Notes under the pieces: generated by a model
What the model was told of the DNA's origin: nothing
Databases searched by the model: none
The model's input: the letters and a program-made list of their open reading frames with translations, nothing else
In this document: positions 30,610-40,938 of the stretch, one piece after another
How positions within the stretch are numbered: position 1 is the first letter of the stretch
Layout of the letters: every line of letters begins with the position of its first letter
Position numbers and translations under genes: made by a program
Assembly: GCA_022842725.1 (NCBI GenBank)
Contig: JALHOZ010000001.1
Coordinates: 275,309 to 339,308 of the forward strand
DNA length: 64,000 bases
DNA from: Saprospiraceae bacterium
GTDB lineage: Bacteria > Bacteroidota > Bacteroidia > Chitinophagales > Saprospiraceae
Direction: 5' to 3'

Positions 30610-32988
30610 ATGGATATACTCGAACATTTTCCCGGTCATTTTATCAGTATTTCTCAGGATCAGCATATTTTTACTATCCATACCTCTACAGATTGTGTAC
30701 TCCAGATATCTTTGGTGAGTGATGATATAGCAAGAATTCGATACGCTACGGAAGGTATTTTTGAAAATGATTTTTCATATGCTGTTGATGAAAAAAACAC
30801 CCTGAACCCTACACATTTTTCATACAACATACTGGAAGAATTTGTCGAAATTGCCTCGCGAAATCTTAAAGTGGTAGTGCGTAAAGATGACCTCAAAATT
30901 TCTTTTGTCGAAAATTCCGGAAGGATTATTTGTCGGGATGATAAAGGATTTCATTGGCAACACAATGAAACTTTTGGGGGAAATATTGTCAAAAGCTGTA
31001 AAGTTATACAGGAAGGGGAACATTTTTATGGCCTGGGCGATAAAACCATGCATCCTAACCTGAGAGGTCGCAAACTGACCAATTGGGCAATGGACATCTA
31101 CGGGTTTAAAAAAAATGAAGACCCTATTTACAAAGCCATACCATTTTATTTAGGTATCCACCACGATATCGGTTACGGTATATTTTTTGACAATACCTTC
31201 AAATCTTTTTTTGATTTCGGTAGTGAAAGAAAAACAGTGACCAGTTTTTGGGCTGAAGGCGGTGAGATGAATTACTACTTCATCTACGGACCTAAACTTT
31301 TGGAAGTCATCCAAAGATATACATTACTTACCGGTCGGCCTGAGCTGCCGCCTATGTGGGCATTGGGTTTTCATCAGTCAAAATGGAGTTATTATCCCGA
31401 ACAAAAAGTTAGAGATATCACACAAAAGCTCAGGAAACTACAGATTCCTTGTGATGCCGTTTATTTTGATATTGACTACATGGACGGCTTCAGATGTTTT
31501 ACCTGGGATAAAGGGAAATTTCCAAATCCGAAAAAATTTGTCGCTGAGTTGAAATCACAAGGATTTAAATCCATTGTCATCATTGACCCGGGCATTAAAA
31601 AAGATAAAACCTACGATATATATAATCAGGCTTTGGCCAATGATTATTTTTGCCGAAGAGCAGACGGACCTTATGTAAGTGGTAAGGTTTGGCCGGGAGA
31701 TTGTTATTTCCCGGATTTTACCGATCCAAAAGTTAGAAAATGGTGGGGTGGTCTTCATCAGGAATTAATAGAAGATACCGGTGTCAGAGGAGTTTGGAAT
31801 GATATGAACGAACCTGCCGTATTGGAGACAGAAACAAAAACTTTTCCTTTAGATACCCGCCATGATTATGATGGCAATCCGTGCAGCCACAGAAAAGCCC
31901 ATAATATTTATGGCACTCAAATGGCCAGGGCAACCTACAGAGGATTAAAAAGAATCAAAAAAGATGTCAGACCTTTTGTAATCACCCGTTCTGCCTATGC
32001 AGGTGCACAACGTTACGCTTCGACCTGGACCGGGGATAATATTGCTTCCTGGGAACATCTTTGGTTGGCAAATGTCCAGATTCAAAGATTAAATGTGACA
32101 GGTTTTGTTTTCGCAGGAACAGATATAGGTGGTTTTATTGACCATCCTACACCTGACTTATTTATCCGTTGGGTTCAAATGGGTGTTTTCCATCCTTTTT
32201 GCAGGATTCACAGCAGTGGAGATCATGGTGAGCAGGAGCCTTGGTCATTCGGAGAAGATGCTTTACAAATCGTTCGCCGGTTTATTGAGTTGAGGTATAC
32301 TTTATTGCCTTATTTATATACAGCGTTTTATAAACATATTGCGGAGGGTACACCCATCATTCAACCAATAGCCGTTTTTGATCAGTTTGACAAAGAAACT
32401 TTGTACAGAGCTGACGAATTTTTATTTGGTGAAGACATGTTGGTATGTCCGGTACTCGAACCAAATGCTCCGAGCAGATATGTTTATTTACCTGAAGGTT
32501 TGTGGTACCATTATTTTACCTCAGAAGTTTTTGAAGGCAAAAAAGAAGTTGTGGTACCTACACCTTTAGATACATTACCATTATTTGTCAGAGCCGGATC
32601 TGTCATTCCACATTTTCCGGTGATGCAATATGTCGGTGAAAAAGAAGTCGACATTCTTACCCTTTATGTGTATTTTGGTCAGGGTGTGTATCAAAGTCTT
32701 ATGTACGAAGATTCCGGTGATGGATATGCCTACGAAGCGGGAGATTATAATAAAAAAACGTGGATTACACGGTCATCTCAGGATTCCTTCGAACTTACCC
32801 TCGAATCCCGGGGTCATTACCAGCCTACGTATAAAAATTATAAAATCGTTTTATTCGGATTGCCTTTCAAACCATCCGTTATTCAAATAAACGAAAAAGA
32901 AATCCATCCCGATAGTTTGGTTGAAAACCAAATGAAGTATGAATTGGTTATAGAAAGCAAACTTTTTTTACAACTAAAGGTACAATAA
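30610..32988 (+). CDS. Glycoside hydrolase family 31 alpha-glucosidase
   Basis: GH31 signatures DIDYMDGFRCFTWD, GVWNDMNEPAV, TGDNIASWEHL; DUF5110-like C-terminus. Confidence 0.93.
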   Translation: MDILEHFPGHFISISQDQHIFTIHTSTDCVLQISLVSDDIARIRYATEGIFENDFSYAVDEKNTLNPTHFSYNILEEFVEIASRNLKVVVRKDDLKISFVENSGRIICRDDKGFHWQHNETFGGNIVKSCKVIQEGEHFYGLGDKTMHPNLRGRKLTNWAMDIYGFKKNEDPIYKAIPFYLGIHHDIGYGIFFDNTFKSFFDFGSERKTVTSFWAEGGEMNYYFIYGPKLLEVIQRYTLLTGRPELPPMWALGFHQSKWSYYPEQKVRDITQKLRKLQIPCDAVYFDIDYMDGFRCFTWDKGKFPNPKKFVAELKSQGFKSIVIIDPGIKKDKTYDIYNQALANDYFCRRADGPYVSGKVWPGDCYFPDFTDPKVRKWWGGLHQELIEDTGVRGVWNDMNEPAVLETETKTFPLDTRHDYDGNPCSHRKAHNIYGTQMARATYRGLKRIKKDVRPFVITRSAYAGAQRYASTWTGDNIASWEHLWLANVQIQRLNVTGFVFAGTDIGGFIDHPTPDLFIRWVQMGVFHPFCRIHSSGDHGEQEPWSFGEDALQIVRRFIELRYTLLPYLYTAFYKHIAEGTPIIQPIAVFDQFDKETLYRADEFLFGEDMLVCPVLEPNAPSRYVYLPEGLWYHYFTSEVFEGKKEVVVPTPLDTLPLFVRAGSVIPHFPVMQYVGEKEVDILTLYVYFGQGVYQSLMYEDSGDGYAYEAGDYNKKTWITRSSQDSFELTLESRGHYQPTYKNYKIVLFGLPFKPSVIQINEKEIHPDSLVENQMKYELVIESKLFLQLKVQ

Positions 32989-33030
32989 AATTGAATGTAT
33001 AACCATTATTGATTCAGTGATAAAACATTT

Positions 33031-33846
33031 ATGATAAAATATACAATTTTAGTCTATATCTTGATGGTTATTCCGTTTACGGGTTTCACTCAAAAAGGTT
33101 ATGAAGTCGGTGGTTGGCTGGGCACGTCTGTTTACCATGGAGATTTGAATCCTGAAATCAATTTTAAATCACCTGGTTTGGCCGGAGGTATCCTGGGTAG
33201 ATACAATTTTAATTCCAGGGTTTGTATGAAATTTTCTTTCAACTACGGATTTATTAAAGCTGCGGATGAAGGCTCAGACAATAACTTTAACCGCAACCGG
33301 AATCTGAGTTTTCAATCACACATTCTGGATATTTCTCCGGTTTTTGAGTTTAATTTTTTGGACTATGTTCATGGCAGCAGAACAAAATATTTTACACCCT
33401 ATCTTTTGGGAGGACTCAATTTGTTTTATTTCAATCCGACAGCAGAATTGGATGGGCAAAGGTATTCTTTGCGCAAAATGGGTACCGAAGGACAGGCTGT
33501 AGGCAAAGAGTATGGACCCGTTCATGCCGGTATAATCATGGGATTGGGTTTCAAATGGGATATCAATTATGATTACAGCATCAATGTGGAATGGAGCACA
33601 AGACTACTCTTTACTGACTATCTGGATGATGTGTCAACCGTATACGCTGACGCTGCTTTAATCAGGGCCAGAAGGGGAGATGTAGCTGCGGCATTAGCTG
33701 ACCGTTCGCTGATTGAAGGTCTTGGTGCGGCCGGCAGACAAAGAGGAGACAGCAAAACCAATGACAGCTATTCGTTTCTGGGTATTGGTATTGTTAAATA
33801 TTTTGGCAGTATCGACTGTCCTGAAATTTCCAAAATCAGGAAGTAA
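33031..33846 (+). CDS. DUF6089-like outer-membrane beta-barrel protein
   Basis: Signal peptide; EVGGWLGTSVYHGDLNP...; barrel-like alternating strands. Confidence 0.75.
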   Translation: MIKYTILVYILMVIPFTGFTQKGYEVGGWLGTSVYHGDLNPEINFKSPGLAGGILGRYNFNSRVCMKFSFNYGFIKAADEGSDNNFNRNRNLSFQSHILDISPVFEFNFLDYVHGSRTKYFTPYLLGGLNLFYFNPTAELDGQRYSLRKMGTEGQAVGKEYGPVHAGIIMGLGFKWDINYDYSINVEWSTRLLFTDYLDDVSTVYADAALIRARRGDVAAALADRSLIEGLGAAGRQRGDSKTNDSYSFLGIGIVKYFGSIDCPEISKIRK

Positions 33847-34141
33847 AGTTTTTTAAATTTTCTTTTTTAATAGAAAGGGTAACCAATTTTGCAGTATTCA
33901 GGAAACTTTCTTTCCAAAAAATCGTTATAGGATACATTTAGAGATTTTAAAAACATGATTAAAGAATCGTGGGTAAATCGGTGTGTAATAAACAAAGAAT
34001 CAGGAATGATTTTTTCTTTATGATTCTTTCGGCATTACACGCAATATAGATATTGTATTAAACGAAAGTTCGATACATCCAAAAATTAAACAGGTAGTTT
34101 GTTAACATTAATATTTACAAAAAAAAATAAAAATTGAAAAC

Positions 34142-34573
34142 ATGAAAGGTAAAGTTCTTATTCCAACATTATTATTGTTATTTATAGGTTCGTTGAGCAT
34201 TCAGGCTCAGTCTATAAAAGGTATCTGGAAAACGATAGATGATACAGATGGAAGAGAAAAATCCCATATTGAAATTTACGAAGAAAACGGGAAGTACAGA
34301 GGTAAAGTGATCAAATTGCTTCCCGGAGCCACGGCAACACATTGTAGTGCCTGCAAGGGGAACAACAAAAACAAACCCATAACAGGCATGATCATTCTTT
34401 GGGATTTGGAACCGGTAGGAAAATCATTTGACAATGGTACCATCCTGGACCCGAAAACAGGTAAAGTGTATGATTGTAAAGTATCCTTTCAGACTCCGGA
34501 CAAATTAGATGTAAGAGGGTACATGGGGCTTTCTCTGCTGGGTAGAACTCAAACCTGGTACAGGGTAAAATAA
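34142..34573 (+). CDS. DUF2147 domain-containing secreted protein
   Basis: Signal peptide; GIWKTIDDTDGREKSHIEIYEENGKYRGKVIKLLPG...DNGTILDPKTGKVYDCK. Confidence 0.88.
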   Translation: MKGKVLIPTLLLLFIGSLSIQAQSIKGIWKTIDDTDGREKSHIEIYEENGKYRGKVIKLLPGATATHCSACKGNNKNKPITGMIILWDLEPVGKSFDNGTILDPKTGKVYDCKVSFQTPDKLDVRGYMGLSLLGRTQTWYRVK

Positions 34574-34638
34574 TCTTTGGTTTATACAATATCGGGCGGC
34601 ATTCAATCGTTATCAAAAAGTACCTTAAAATTGAATGC

Positions 34639-34860
34639 ATGAAGCACAATTACACTGATTTTACCACCATTTATTATCTTTACAATGAGCTTGATTTATT
34701 TTCAAAGCTTGAATACGAATTTGCTCTTGATGAAGATAGTACCCTTGTTGAATCTTTCGAAAATATGAGCGAAGGTCGCGATATTTTGCCGGAAATCAGT
34801 TTGTCACCCAAACTTTCGGTTATCGAAAGCATACTGGCGTACAGCCGTCAAAATGTCTGA
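34639..34860 (+). CDS. Small conserved-type hypothetical protein (73 aa)
   Basis: Intact small ORF in coding-strand context, acidic; no domain recognised. Confidence 0.55.
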   Translation: MKHNYTDFTTIYYLYNELDLFSKLEYEFALDEDSTLVESFENMSEGRDILPEISLSPKLSVIESILAYSRQNV

Positions 34861-35087
34861 TTTTTTTATCAGTACAACACTTTTAATTTGTACTTACCGA
34901 ATAGAAACTTCCTTTATTTCATTCAATAAGTTGTAATTAAATATATTATTATTTGGTATTTGTGTGTTCCGAAATAAACGCATACCACGTTGCCGGATGA
35001 CCGAATATATTGCAAATAAAAGTGTCTGTATCATTATAATGTTATAATTCTTAAGTAATTATTAGTCAAATAATAAAAAATTTGTAT

Positions 35088-35095
35088 TATCTTTG
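35088..35095 (+). promoter_or_regulatory. Bacteroidota -7 box TATCTTTG
   Basis: TAnnTTTG consensus 30 nt upstream of ATG of the 270-aa glycogen-synthase-like gene. Confidence 0.55.
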
Positions 35096-35125
35096 TGCTC
35101 CTTTTTATAAAAGCAACAGCACTCA

Positions 35126-35938
35126 ATGAGTAAAAAGAAAATACTTTTTGTCACTCAGGAATTAAATCCGTATACAGAGTTATCCATTCTTTCAGATATT
35201 GCCCGAAAAATTCCGGCTATAGCGCATGATAAAGGTTTTGAATTTCGTGTTCTTATGCCAAAATTCGGAATCATCAACGAAAGAAGACACCGATTGCACG
35301 AAGTAGTGCGCCTGTCAGGAATGAATATCATCGTTGACGATGAAGATTACCCTTTGATTATTAAAGTTGCTTCGTTACCCGGAGTAAGATTGCAGGTTTA
35401 TTTTTTGGATAACGAAGAATTTTTTAAAAGAAAGGCAGTCTTTTATGATGACGACGGCTCAGCATTTGACGACAACCAACAAAGATTGGTTTTTTTCTGT
35501 AAAGGAGTCATGGAGACTGTTAAAAAATTTGGTTGGGCGCCTGATATTGTTCATTTACACGGCCAAATGACAAGCCTTATCCCTTTATACATTAAAGAAG
35601 CGTATAAAAATGATCCGGTTTTCAGAGATGCTAAAATCATTTATTCAATGTATGAAGAGGGTTTGGGTAAAACCTTCAACAAAAACTTTTTAGACATTGC
35701 AGCAATCAACGACCTTGAATCGCAAAATCTGGAGGTTTTTGAAAGCAATGGAGAAATAGATCTGAATAAAGGTGCATTAAAATTTTCTGATGCAATCACC
35801 GCGGGCAACGAAAATCTGAATGATTACGTTATACAACAAGCAAAAGACAATGACAAGTTTTTCCTCGAACATATCGAGGGCGTGGATGAAGTTTCAAAAT
35901 CCATGTTGGAATTTTATGAAAAAGTTTTAGAAAAGTAA
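35126..35938 (+). CDS. Glycogen/starch synthase-like protein (N-terminal GT5-like half only)
   Basis: KKILFVTQELNPYTELSILSDIARKIPAIAHDKGFEFRVLMPKFG...PDIVHLHGQMTSLIPLYIK. Confidence 0.85.
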   Translation: MSKKKILFVTQELNPYTELSILSDIARKIPAIAHDKGFEFRVLMPKFGIINERRHRLHEVVRLSGMNIIVDDEDYPLIIKVASLPGVRLQVYFLDNEEFFKRKAVFYDDDGSAFDDNQQRLVFFCKGVMETVKKFGWAPDIVHLHGQMTSLIPLYIKEAYKNDPVFRDAKIIYSMYEEGLGKTFNKNFLDIAAINDLESQNLEVFESNGEIDLNKGALKFSDAITAGNENLNDYVIQQAKDNDKFFLEHIEGVDEVSKSMLEFYEKVLEK

Positions 35939-35958
35939 TTTAGTCACCTTAAGGTATC

Positions 35959-37332
35959 ATGCAGGTAAATTATCCATTTTTCCACCGGAAACAAGTGCGT
36001 AACTTGTTTATTTTTGTTTTTGGTCTATCCATATTTTTATTTTCCTGCAAAGATGAAATCATTGTCGGCAGTGAATTATTGAATGACGAATTAATTCTGG
36101 TAGATGTCACGGATGAAGTTGAAATCAACAGCTTCACAGAATTCGGAGAACCATTTAATGCCTTTAATTCTGCTTTAGTAGGAAGAAGATTAGCACATGT
36201 AGGCCAAATCAACGATGGTTTATTCGGAAGTTTGAATGCAGAACTGGCGCTTTCATGCAATATTGTGACGTCAACACCACCCAATTATCCCATCGGGACA
36301 AAAAGTTTACAGGCTGACTCTTTGGTGCTGAGTTTGTTGTTTGACACGTTGGCTACGTATGGCGACCTTTCAGCCCCGTTCAGAATTGAGGTCAGACAAT
36401 TGGATCAAAAAATGCCAACAGGAGCGATCGTAAAATCTGATTATTCCTTTTTACTGGGAGACCTTCTGGTAGATACCCTGATCCAAATCAAACCTAAAGA
36501 TTCAGTTACAGTATATAATTTTACGGATAAAAAAAATGTAAAAGTTGTCCCTCAATTGAGATTGGTCTTACCAAAATCTATGGCTGAGGCATTGTTGAAC
36601 AATAAGGAAGCAGCCGTTTCTGACACATCTTTTGTCAATTTCCTGAAAGGTCTTCATATCAGGGCAATTCCTCAAAATGATAATGGTATTTTTGGTTTTA
36701 ATCTGTCAGCCTCTGCACTTGTGAGCAATACCAGCAACAAACTTTTTATGTATTATACAGAATCAGATACCTTAAAAAAGACTTATAGTTATCCGATTTC
36801 AAACCGTTTTGTAAATACCGGTCAAAGAGATTTTACAGGATCCGTTGTAAGCCAACATGTAGAAAATAATGATCTTTCCAATCAATTGACCTTCCTTCAG
36901 GGTTTTGGTGGTCCAAGAGTAAAAATCACATTATCAAATCTGGATATCCTGAAAAATAAAATAATCAACTATGCAGAATTAACGGTAACGGCTGACAAAA
37001 CATCCGGTCTAAATGATATTTATCCTGCAGCAAGTCAGTTGTTTGCCTTTCAAAAAAATTCAACAGATTCATTAATTCATATTGCTGATATTTTTCGACC
37101 TGAAAATGCCTCACTTGAATTTGGAGGAATCAAAAAAGAAGCGGATGGTAAAGTCGTGTATAAAATGAATATTACCAATCAACTAAAAATGTTTTTGAAA
37201 GATCCGACCATCAAGCCGGATATTTATTTGCGAACACCTTTTCAGGAAGATTTTGTGCAAAGGTCGGTCATATATGGTGCAAAACATGATTTGTACAAAA
37301 TGAAATTAAAAGTTAACTTTACAACAAATTGA
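35959..37332 (+). CDS. DUF4270 family lipoprotein
   Basis: Lipobox-like LFSC|KDE; DUF4270-like pattern GSELLNDEL...; gene neighbourhood. Confidence 0.8.
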   Translation: MQVNYPFFHRKQVRNLFIFVFGLSIFLFSCKDEIIVGSELLNDELILVDVTDEVEINSFTEFGEPFNAFNSALVGRRLAHVGQINDGLFGSLNAELALSCNIVTSTPPNYPIGTKSLQADSLVLSLLFDTLATYGDLSAPFRIEVRQLDQKMPTGAIVKSDYSFLLGDLLVDTLIQIKPKDSVTVYNFTDKKNVKVVPQLRLVLPKSMAEALLNNKEAAVSDTSFVNFLKGLHIRAIPQNDNGIFGFNLSASALVSNTSNKLFMYYTESDTLKKTYSYPISNRFVNTGQRDFTGSVVSQHVENNDLSNQLTFLQGFGGPRVKITLSNLDILKNKIINYAELTVTADKTSGLNDIYPAASQLFAFQKNSTDSLIHIADIFRPENASLEFGGIKKEADGKVVYKMNITNQLKMFLKDPTIKPDIYLRTPFQEDFVQRSVIYGAKHDLYKMKLKVNFTTN

Positions 37333-37336
37333 TATT

Positions 37337-39175
37337 ATGTGCGGTATTGTAGCCTATATCGGTAAAAAACAAGCTTATCCTATCATCATCGAAGGCCTGA
37401 AAAGACTGGAGTACAGAGGGTATGATAGTGCCGGTGTTTCTATATTTTCTGACAAACTTGTAGTTGTTAAAAAGAAAGGAAAGGTTTCAAAACTTGAAAA
37501 TGCGGCAGCAGCAGCTAACACCACAGGTACTATAGGTATAGGTCATACACGATGGGCCACACATGGTGAACCCAATGACAAAAATGCACATCCTCATCTT
37601 TCTGGCAATGGCAGGTTGGCATTGATACATAACGGTATTATTGAAAATTACGCAACCTTAAAAAAAGCATTACAAAATCTTGGGCATGAATTTATAAGCG
37701 ACACCGATACTGAAGTTCTCGTTCACCTTATAGAAGAATATCAAAAAAGAGAAAACCTCTCTTTAAGTGAGGCTGTCAGAAAAGCTTTACAAAAAGTTGT
37801 AGGAGCATATTCTATTGTTGTCATGGATGAAAATGATCCTGATGTATTGGTGGGTGCCAGAAAATCAAGTCCTTTGGTTTTGGGTATCGGCGATGATGAA
37901 TTGTTTTTAGCGTCGGATGCAACTCCTATCATAAAGTACACCAATAAAGTGGTATACCTGAATGACGAGGAAATGGTATCCATTTACAGAGATGGTACTT
38001 ATGAAATTAAAAACCTTCATAATGAAATCAAAGTTCCCACAATCCATGAATTGGATCTGAAGCTGGAAGAGCTTGAAAAAGAAGGTTTCGAACATTATAT
38101 GCTGAAAGAAATATACCAACAACCTACCACCATCAAAGAAAGTATGAGGGGGCGCCTGAATGCTGATGAAGGTTGGGTTTTAGTTGGTGGAATGCAACAA
38201 TATTTCAGCAGAATTATGAATGCAAAAAGAATCATTTTTGCAGCTTGCGGTACGTCCTGGCATTCAGCGTTGGTAGGTGAGTATCTGTTTGAAGAATTAG
38301 CAAGAATTCCCGTTGAAGTAGAATATGCTTCAGAACTGAGATACAGAAATCCCATTATCCACGATGATGACGTTGTCATAGCCTTGTCTCAATCCGGTGA
38401 AACTGCCGATACTTTAGCTGCTTTGGAATTGGCAAAAGAAAAAGGAGCTTTGATTTACGGTATCGTAAATGTAGTCGGTTCATCCATTTCCCGTATTACG
38501 CATTGCGGGTCATATATTCATGCCGGACCGGAAATAGGTGTTGCTTCAACAAAAGCTTTTACCAGTCAGATTACAGTTTTGACTTTGATGGCTTTAAATC
38601 TTGGATATAAAAAAGGTACCATCACCGAGGATTATTTCCGAAGGTTGTTATTTGCCCTTGAGGCAATACCTGATAAAGTGGAAAAGGTGTTGAAACAAAA
38701 TGAAAAAATAAAATATATCGCCTCAGAAATTAAGAATGTAAACAACTCATTATATTTGGGGAGAGGATATAATTTTCCTGTGGCACTGGAAGGGGCTTTA
38801 AAACTGAAAGAGATTTCCTACATTCATGCAGAAGGTTACCCGGCAGCTGAAATGAAACACGGACCCATTGCCCTGATAGACGAAAATATGCCGGTAATCG
38901 TCATAGCTACCAACCAATCTGCATACGAAAAAGTGATCAGCAATATTCAGGAAGTGAAAGCAAGAAAAGCGATCGTCATTTCCGTAATCACTGAAGGTGA
39001 AGAAAAGATCAAAGCCATGTCCGATTATTTTATCGAAATACCGGAGACAGAAGAACCTTTGACACCTTTATTGTCTGTAATTCCACTCCAATTGCTGGCA
39101 TATCATATTGCAGTCATGAGAAATTGTGACGTCGACCAACCACGTAATCTTGCAAAATCAGTTACTGTAGAATAA
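37337..39175 (+). CDS. glmS: Glutamine--fructose-6-phosphate aminotransferase (isomerizing)
   Basis: MCGIVAYIGKKQAYPIIIEGLKRLEYRGYDSAG; SIS motifs; C-terminal NCDVDQPRNLAKSVTVE. Confidence 0.98.
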   Translation: MCGIVAYIGKKQAYPIIIEGLKRLEYRGYDSAGVSIFSDKLVVVKKKGKVSKLENAAAAANTTGTIGIGHTRWATHGEPNDKNAHPHLSGNGRLALIHNGIIENYATLKKALQNLGHEFISDTDTEVLVHLIEEYQKRENLSLSEAVRKALQKVVGAYSIVVMDENDPDVLVGARKSSPLVLGIGDDELFLASDATPIIKYTNKVVYLNDEEMVSIYRDGTYEIKNLHNEIKVPTIHELDLKLEELEKEGFEHYMLKEIYQQPTTIKESMRGRLNADEGWVLVGGMQQYFSRIMNAKRIIFAACGTSWHSALVGEYLFEELARIPVEVEYASELRYRNPIIHDDDVVIALSQSGETADTLAALELAKEKGALIYGIVNVVGSSISRITHCGSYIHAGPEIGVASTKAFTSQITVLTLMALNLGYKKGTITEDYFRRLLFALEAIPDKVEKVLKQNEKIKYIASEIKNVNNSLYLGRGYNFPVALEGALKLKEISYIHAEGYPAAEMKHGPIALIDENMPVIVIATNQSAYEKVISNIQEVKARKAIVISVITEGEEKIKAMSDYFIEIPETEEPLTPLLSVIPLQLLAYHIAVMRNCDVDQPRNLAKSVTVE

Positions 39176-39199
39176 TTCATAAAAAAAACAAAATCAGGA

Positions 39200-39901
39200 A
39201 TGACCAAAGAAATGTTAAGTCTGGAATACAACAGCACAAGAGATAAATTATATTACCCGGAGTACGGACGTTTTATTCAAAAACTCGTTTTGCACTGCAG
39301 GTCCGTTGAAAATAAAGAAGAAAGACAGGCAGAGGCAGAAATGATCATCGAAATGATGCAACAAATGAACCCTCCGGTCAAAAATATCAACGAATATAAA
39401 AACAGACTTTGGAGACATTTTTTCAGAATGGCTGAATGGGATATTGATGTTGATGTTCCCGGCGAAGAGAGGCCAACACCTGAAAGTACGCAACTCAATC
39501 CTGAAAAAGTACCTTATTTCCAACATGAATTTAACTGGAGACATTATGGTTTTATAACCAGAAGATTGATTGACAAAGCTTGTGCATTGGAAGAAGGTCC
39601 TATCAAACAAGGTCTCGTTGAAGCCATTTTATCTTATATGAAATTGGCATACAGAACCTGGAATAAAGAACATTTTGTCAATGATGAATTGATTAAATCA
39701 GATTTGGGTGTCTTGTCAAAACATCAGATTAAAGTTGATGATGATCACATGATTGAAAATTTGGTCAAACATATTAATATTCAGCCGGTCAATACTTTCC
39801 AAAAAAGTAATAATAAAAATCAGAACAACAGAAATAAACAAAAAAATAAACCACTTAGTGCCCGAAACAGCAATTTTAAACCGTCAAAACAAAAAAGATA
39901 A
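39200..39901 (+). CDS. DUF4290 domain-containing protein
   Basis: LEYNSTRDKLYYPEYGRFIQKLVLHC...; basic Asn/Lys-rich tail. Confidence 0.82.
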   Translation: MTKEMLSLEYNSTRDKLYYPEYGRFIQKLVLHCRSVENKEERQAEAEMIIEMMQQMNPPVKNINEYKNRLWRHFFRMAEWDIDVDVPGEERPTPESTQLNPEKVPYFQHEFNWRHYGFITRRLIDKACALEEGPIKQGLVEAILSYMKLAYRTWNKEHFVNDELIKSDLGVLSKHQIKVDDDHMIENLVKHINIQPVNTFQKSNNKNQNNRNKQKNKPLSARNSNFKPSKQKR

Positions 39902-39931
39902 ATCTTCTTTTGGTTAGTGTTTTCAGAAACA

Positions 39932-40543
39932 TTACAGGTTTGACTCTATTTGTTTGCTGATGGCCATTAATCCTTTGATTTCGCTGTCTAGTTGTTCCAG
40001 ATAGGCCTGATCATCTGAAAAAAACATAAACCAGGCAATAGAACTGATTGTAACTGCGGTAATAGCATATTGCCAAATTGGTAGGGTATAGCTGCTATCT
40101 TCAATAAGTCTGAAACCCATATAACAAATAATGGGGAAAAAGAGAAGAAAAGCAAATTTGACGGCAGTAAACCGGGTATCCTTAATTAAATATCCGTCAT
40201 ACATATACTGATCAATATTATTTTGATGTTCCTGCAATTGAAATATGGCTTTCTTTAGTTTTTTTGTGGTATAAATATAATATGCTATACCCGCCACTAA
40301 AACGATGGCAAACAAAAATATACCGTTAATGATATGTATCAGGCTCATAACGGCCAGTACAATAATCAACCCGTTTAACATGATCGGATATTCTTTATTA
40401 TCCGTATCTTCTTTCATTTTTAGGATTAATTGTTTTTTTCTCTCCTCAATCCATTGTTCAGAATGGGAAGTATGTTGATGTTCTGAATCGGCAATTAAAT
40501 CCTGTATTCCTTTTGTGGCATCTTCTCTGTACACTGGTTTCAT
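39932..40543 (-). CDS. Hypothetical membrane protein
   Basis: Two pairs of hydrophobic segments; no family recognised. Confidence 0.65.
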   Translation of the reverse strand: MKPVYREDATKGIQDLIADSEHQHTSHSEQWIEERKKQLILKMKEDTDNKEYPIMLNGLIIVLAVMSLIHIINGIFLFAIVLVAGIAYYIYTTKKLKKAIFQLQEHQNNIDQYMYDGYLIKDTRFTAVKFAFLLFFPIICYMGFRLIEDSSYTLPIWQYAITAVTISSIAWFMFFSDDQAYLEQLDSEIKGLMAISKQIESNL

Positions 40544-40938
40544 TTTTATAATTTTAATGGGTTGTATAATTATGAAAATTATTCGTAAATTTTAATAAAA
40601 CGGATAGTTTTGGCAATCAGGAAGGAATTCCTCTTTTGGCAAAACAAAGTCAGGTTGGCAAAATAGGATTGAATTTGCAAATATAACATATATTTATAAT
40701 ATGTAAATGATTCAAAACTATTATTCTTAAAAAATAATTATTTCTTTTTTTCATTGACTCAGTGTATAAAATGAGTTTTTATGTCTACAGGACCAAATGT
40801 AACCGGTTTTACCGGCAAGGTGTAAAATCCTGAAGCTTCTTTTTGAAAAAAATGACATCCATTTGGCCTCATTATTGTTGTAGTGTATGAACAAACGAAT
40901 CATATAAAATCTAAAATACAAAGTAGTAAAAAAATAGT

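Noticed and set aside
35126-35938. Glycogen-synthase-like half protein as a pseudogene
   Set aside because: Clean start, promoter box and stop, and no leftover coding sequence for the second half between it and the DUF4270 gene.
39248-39610. 120-aa antisense ORF opposite the DUF4290 gene
   Set aside because: Phe/Cys-rich translation typical of antisense noise; the sense protein is a recognisable family.
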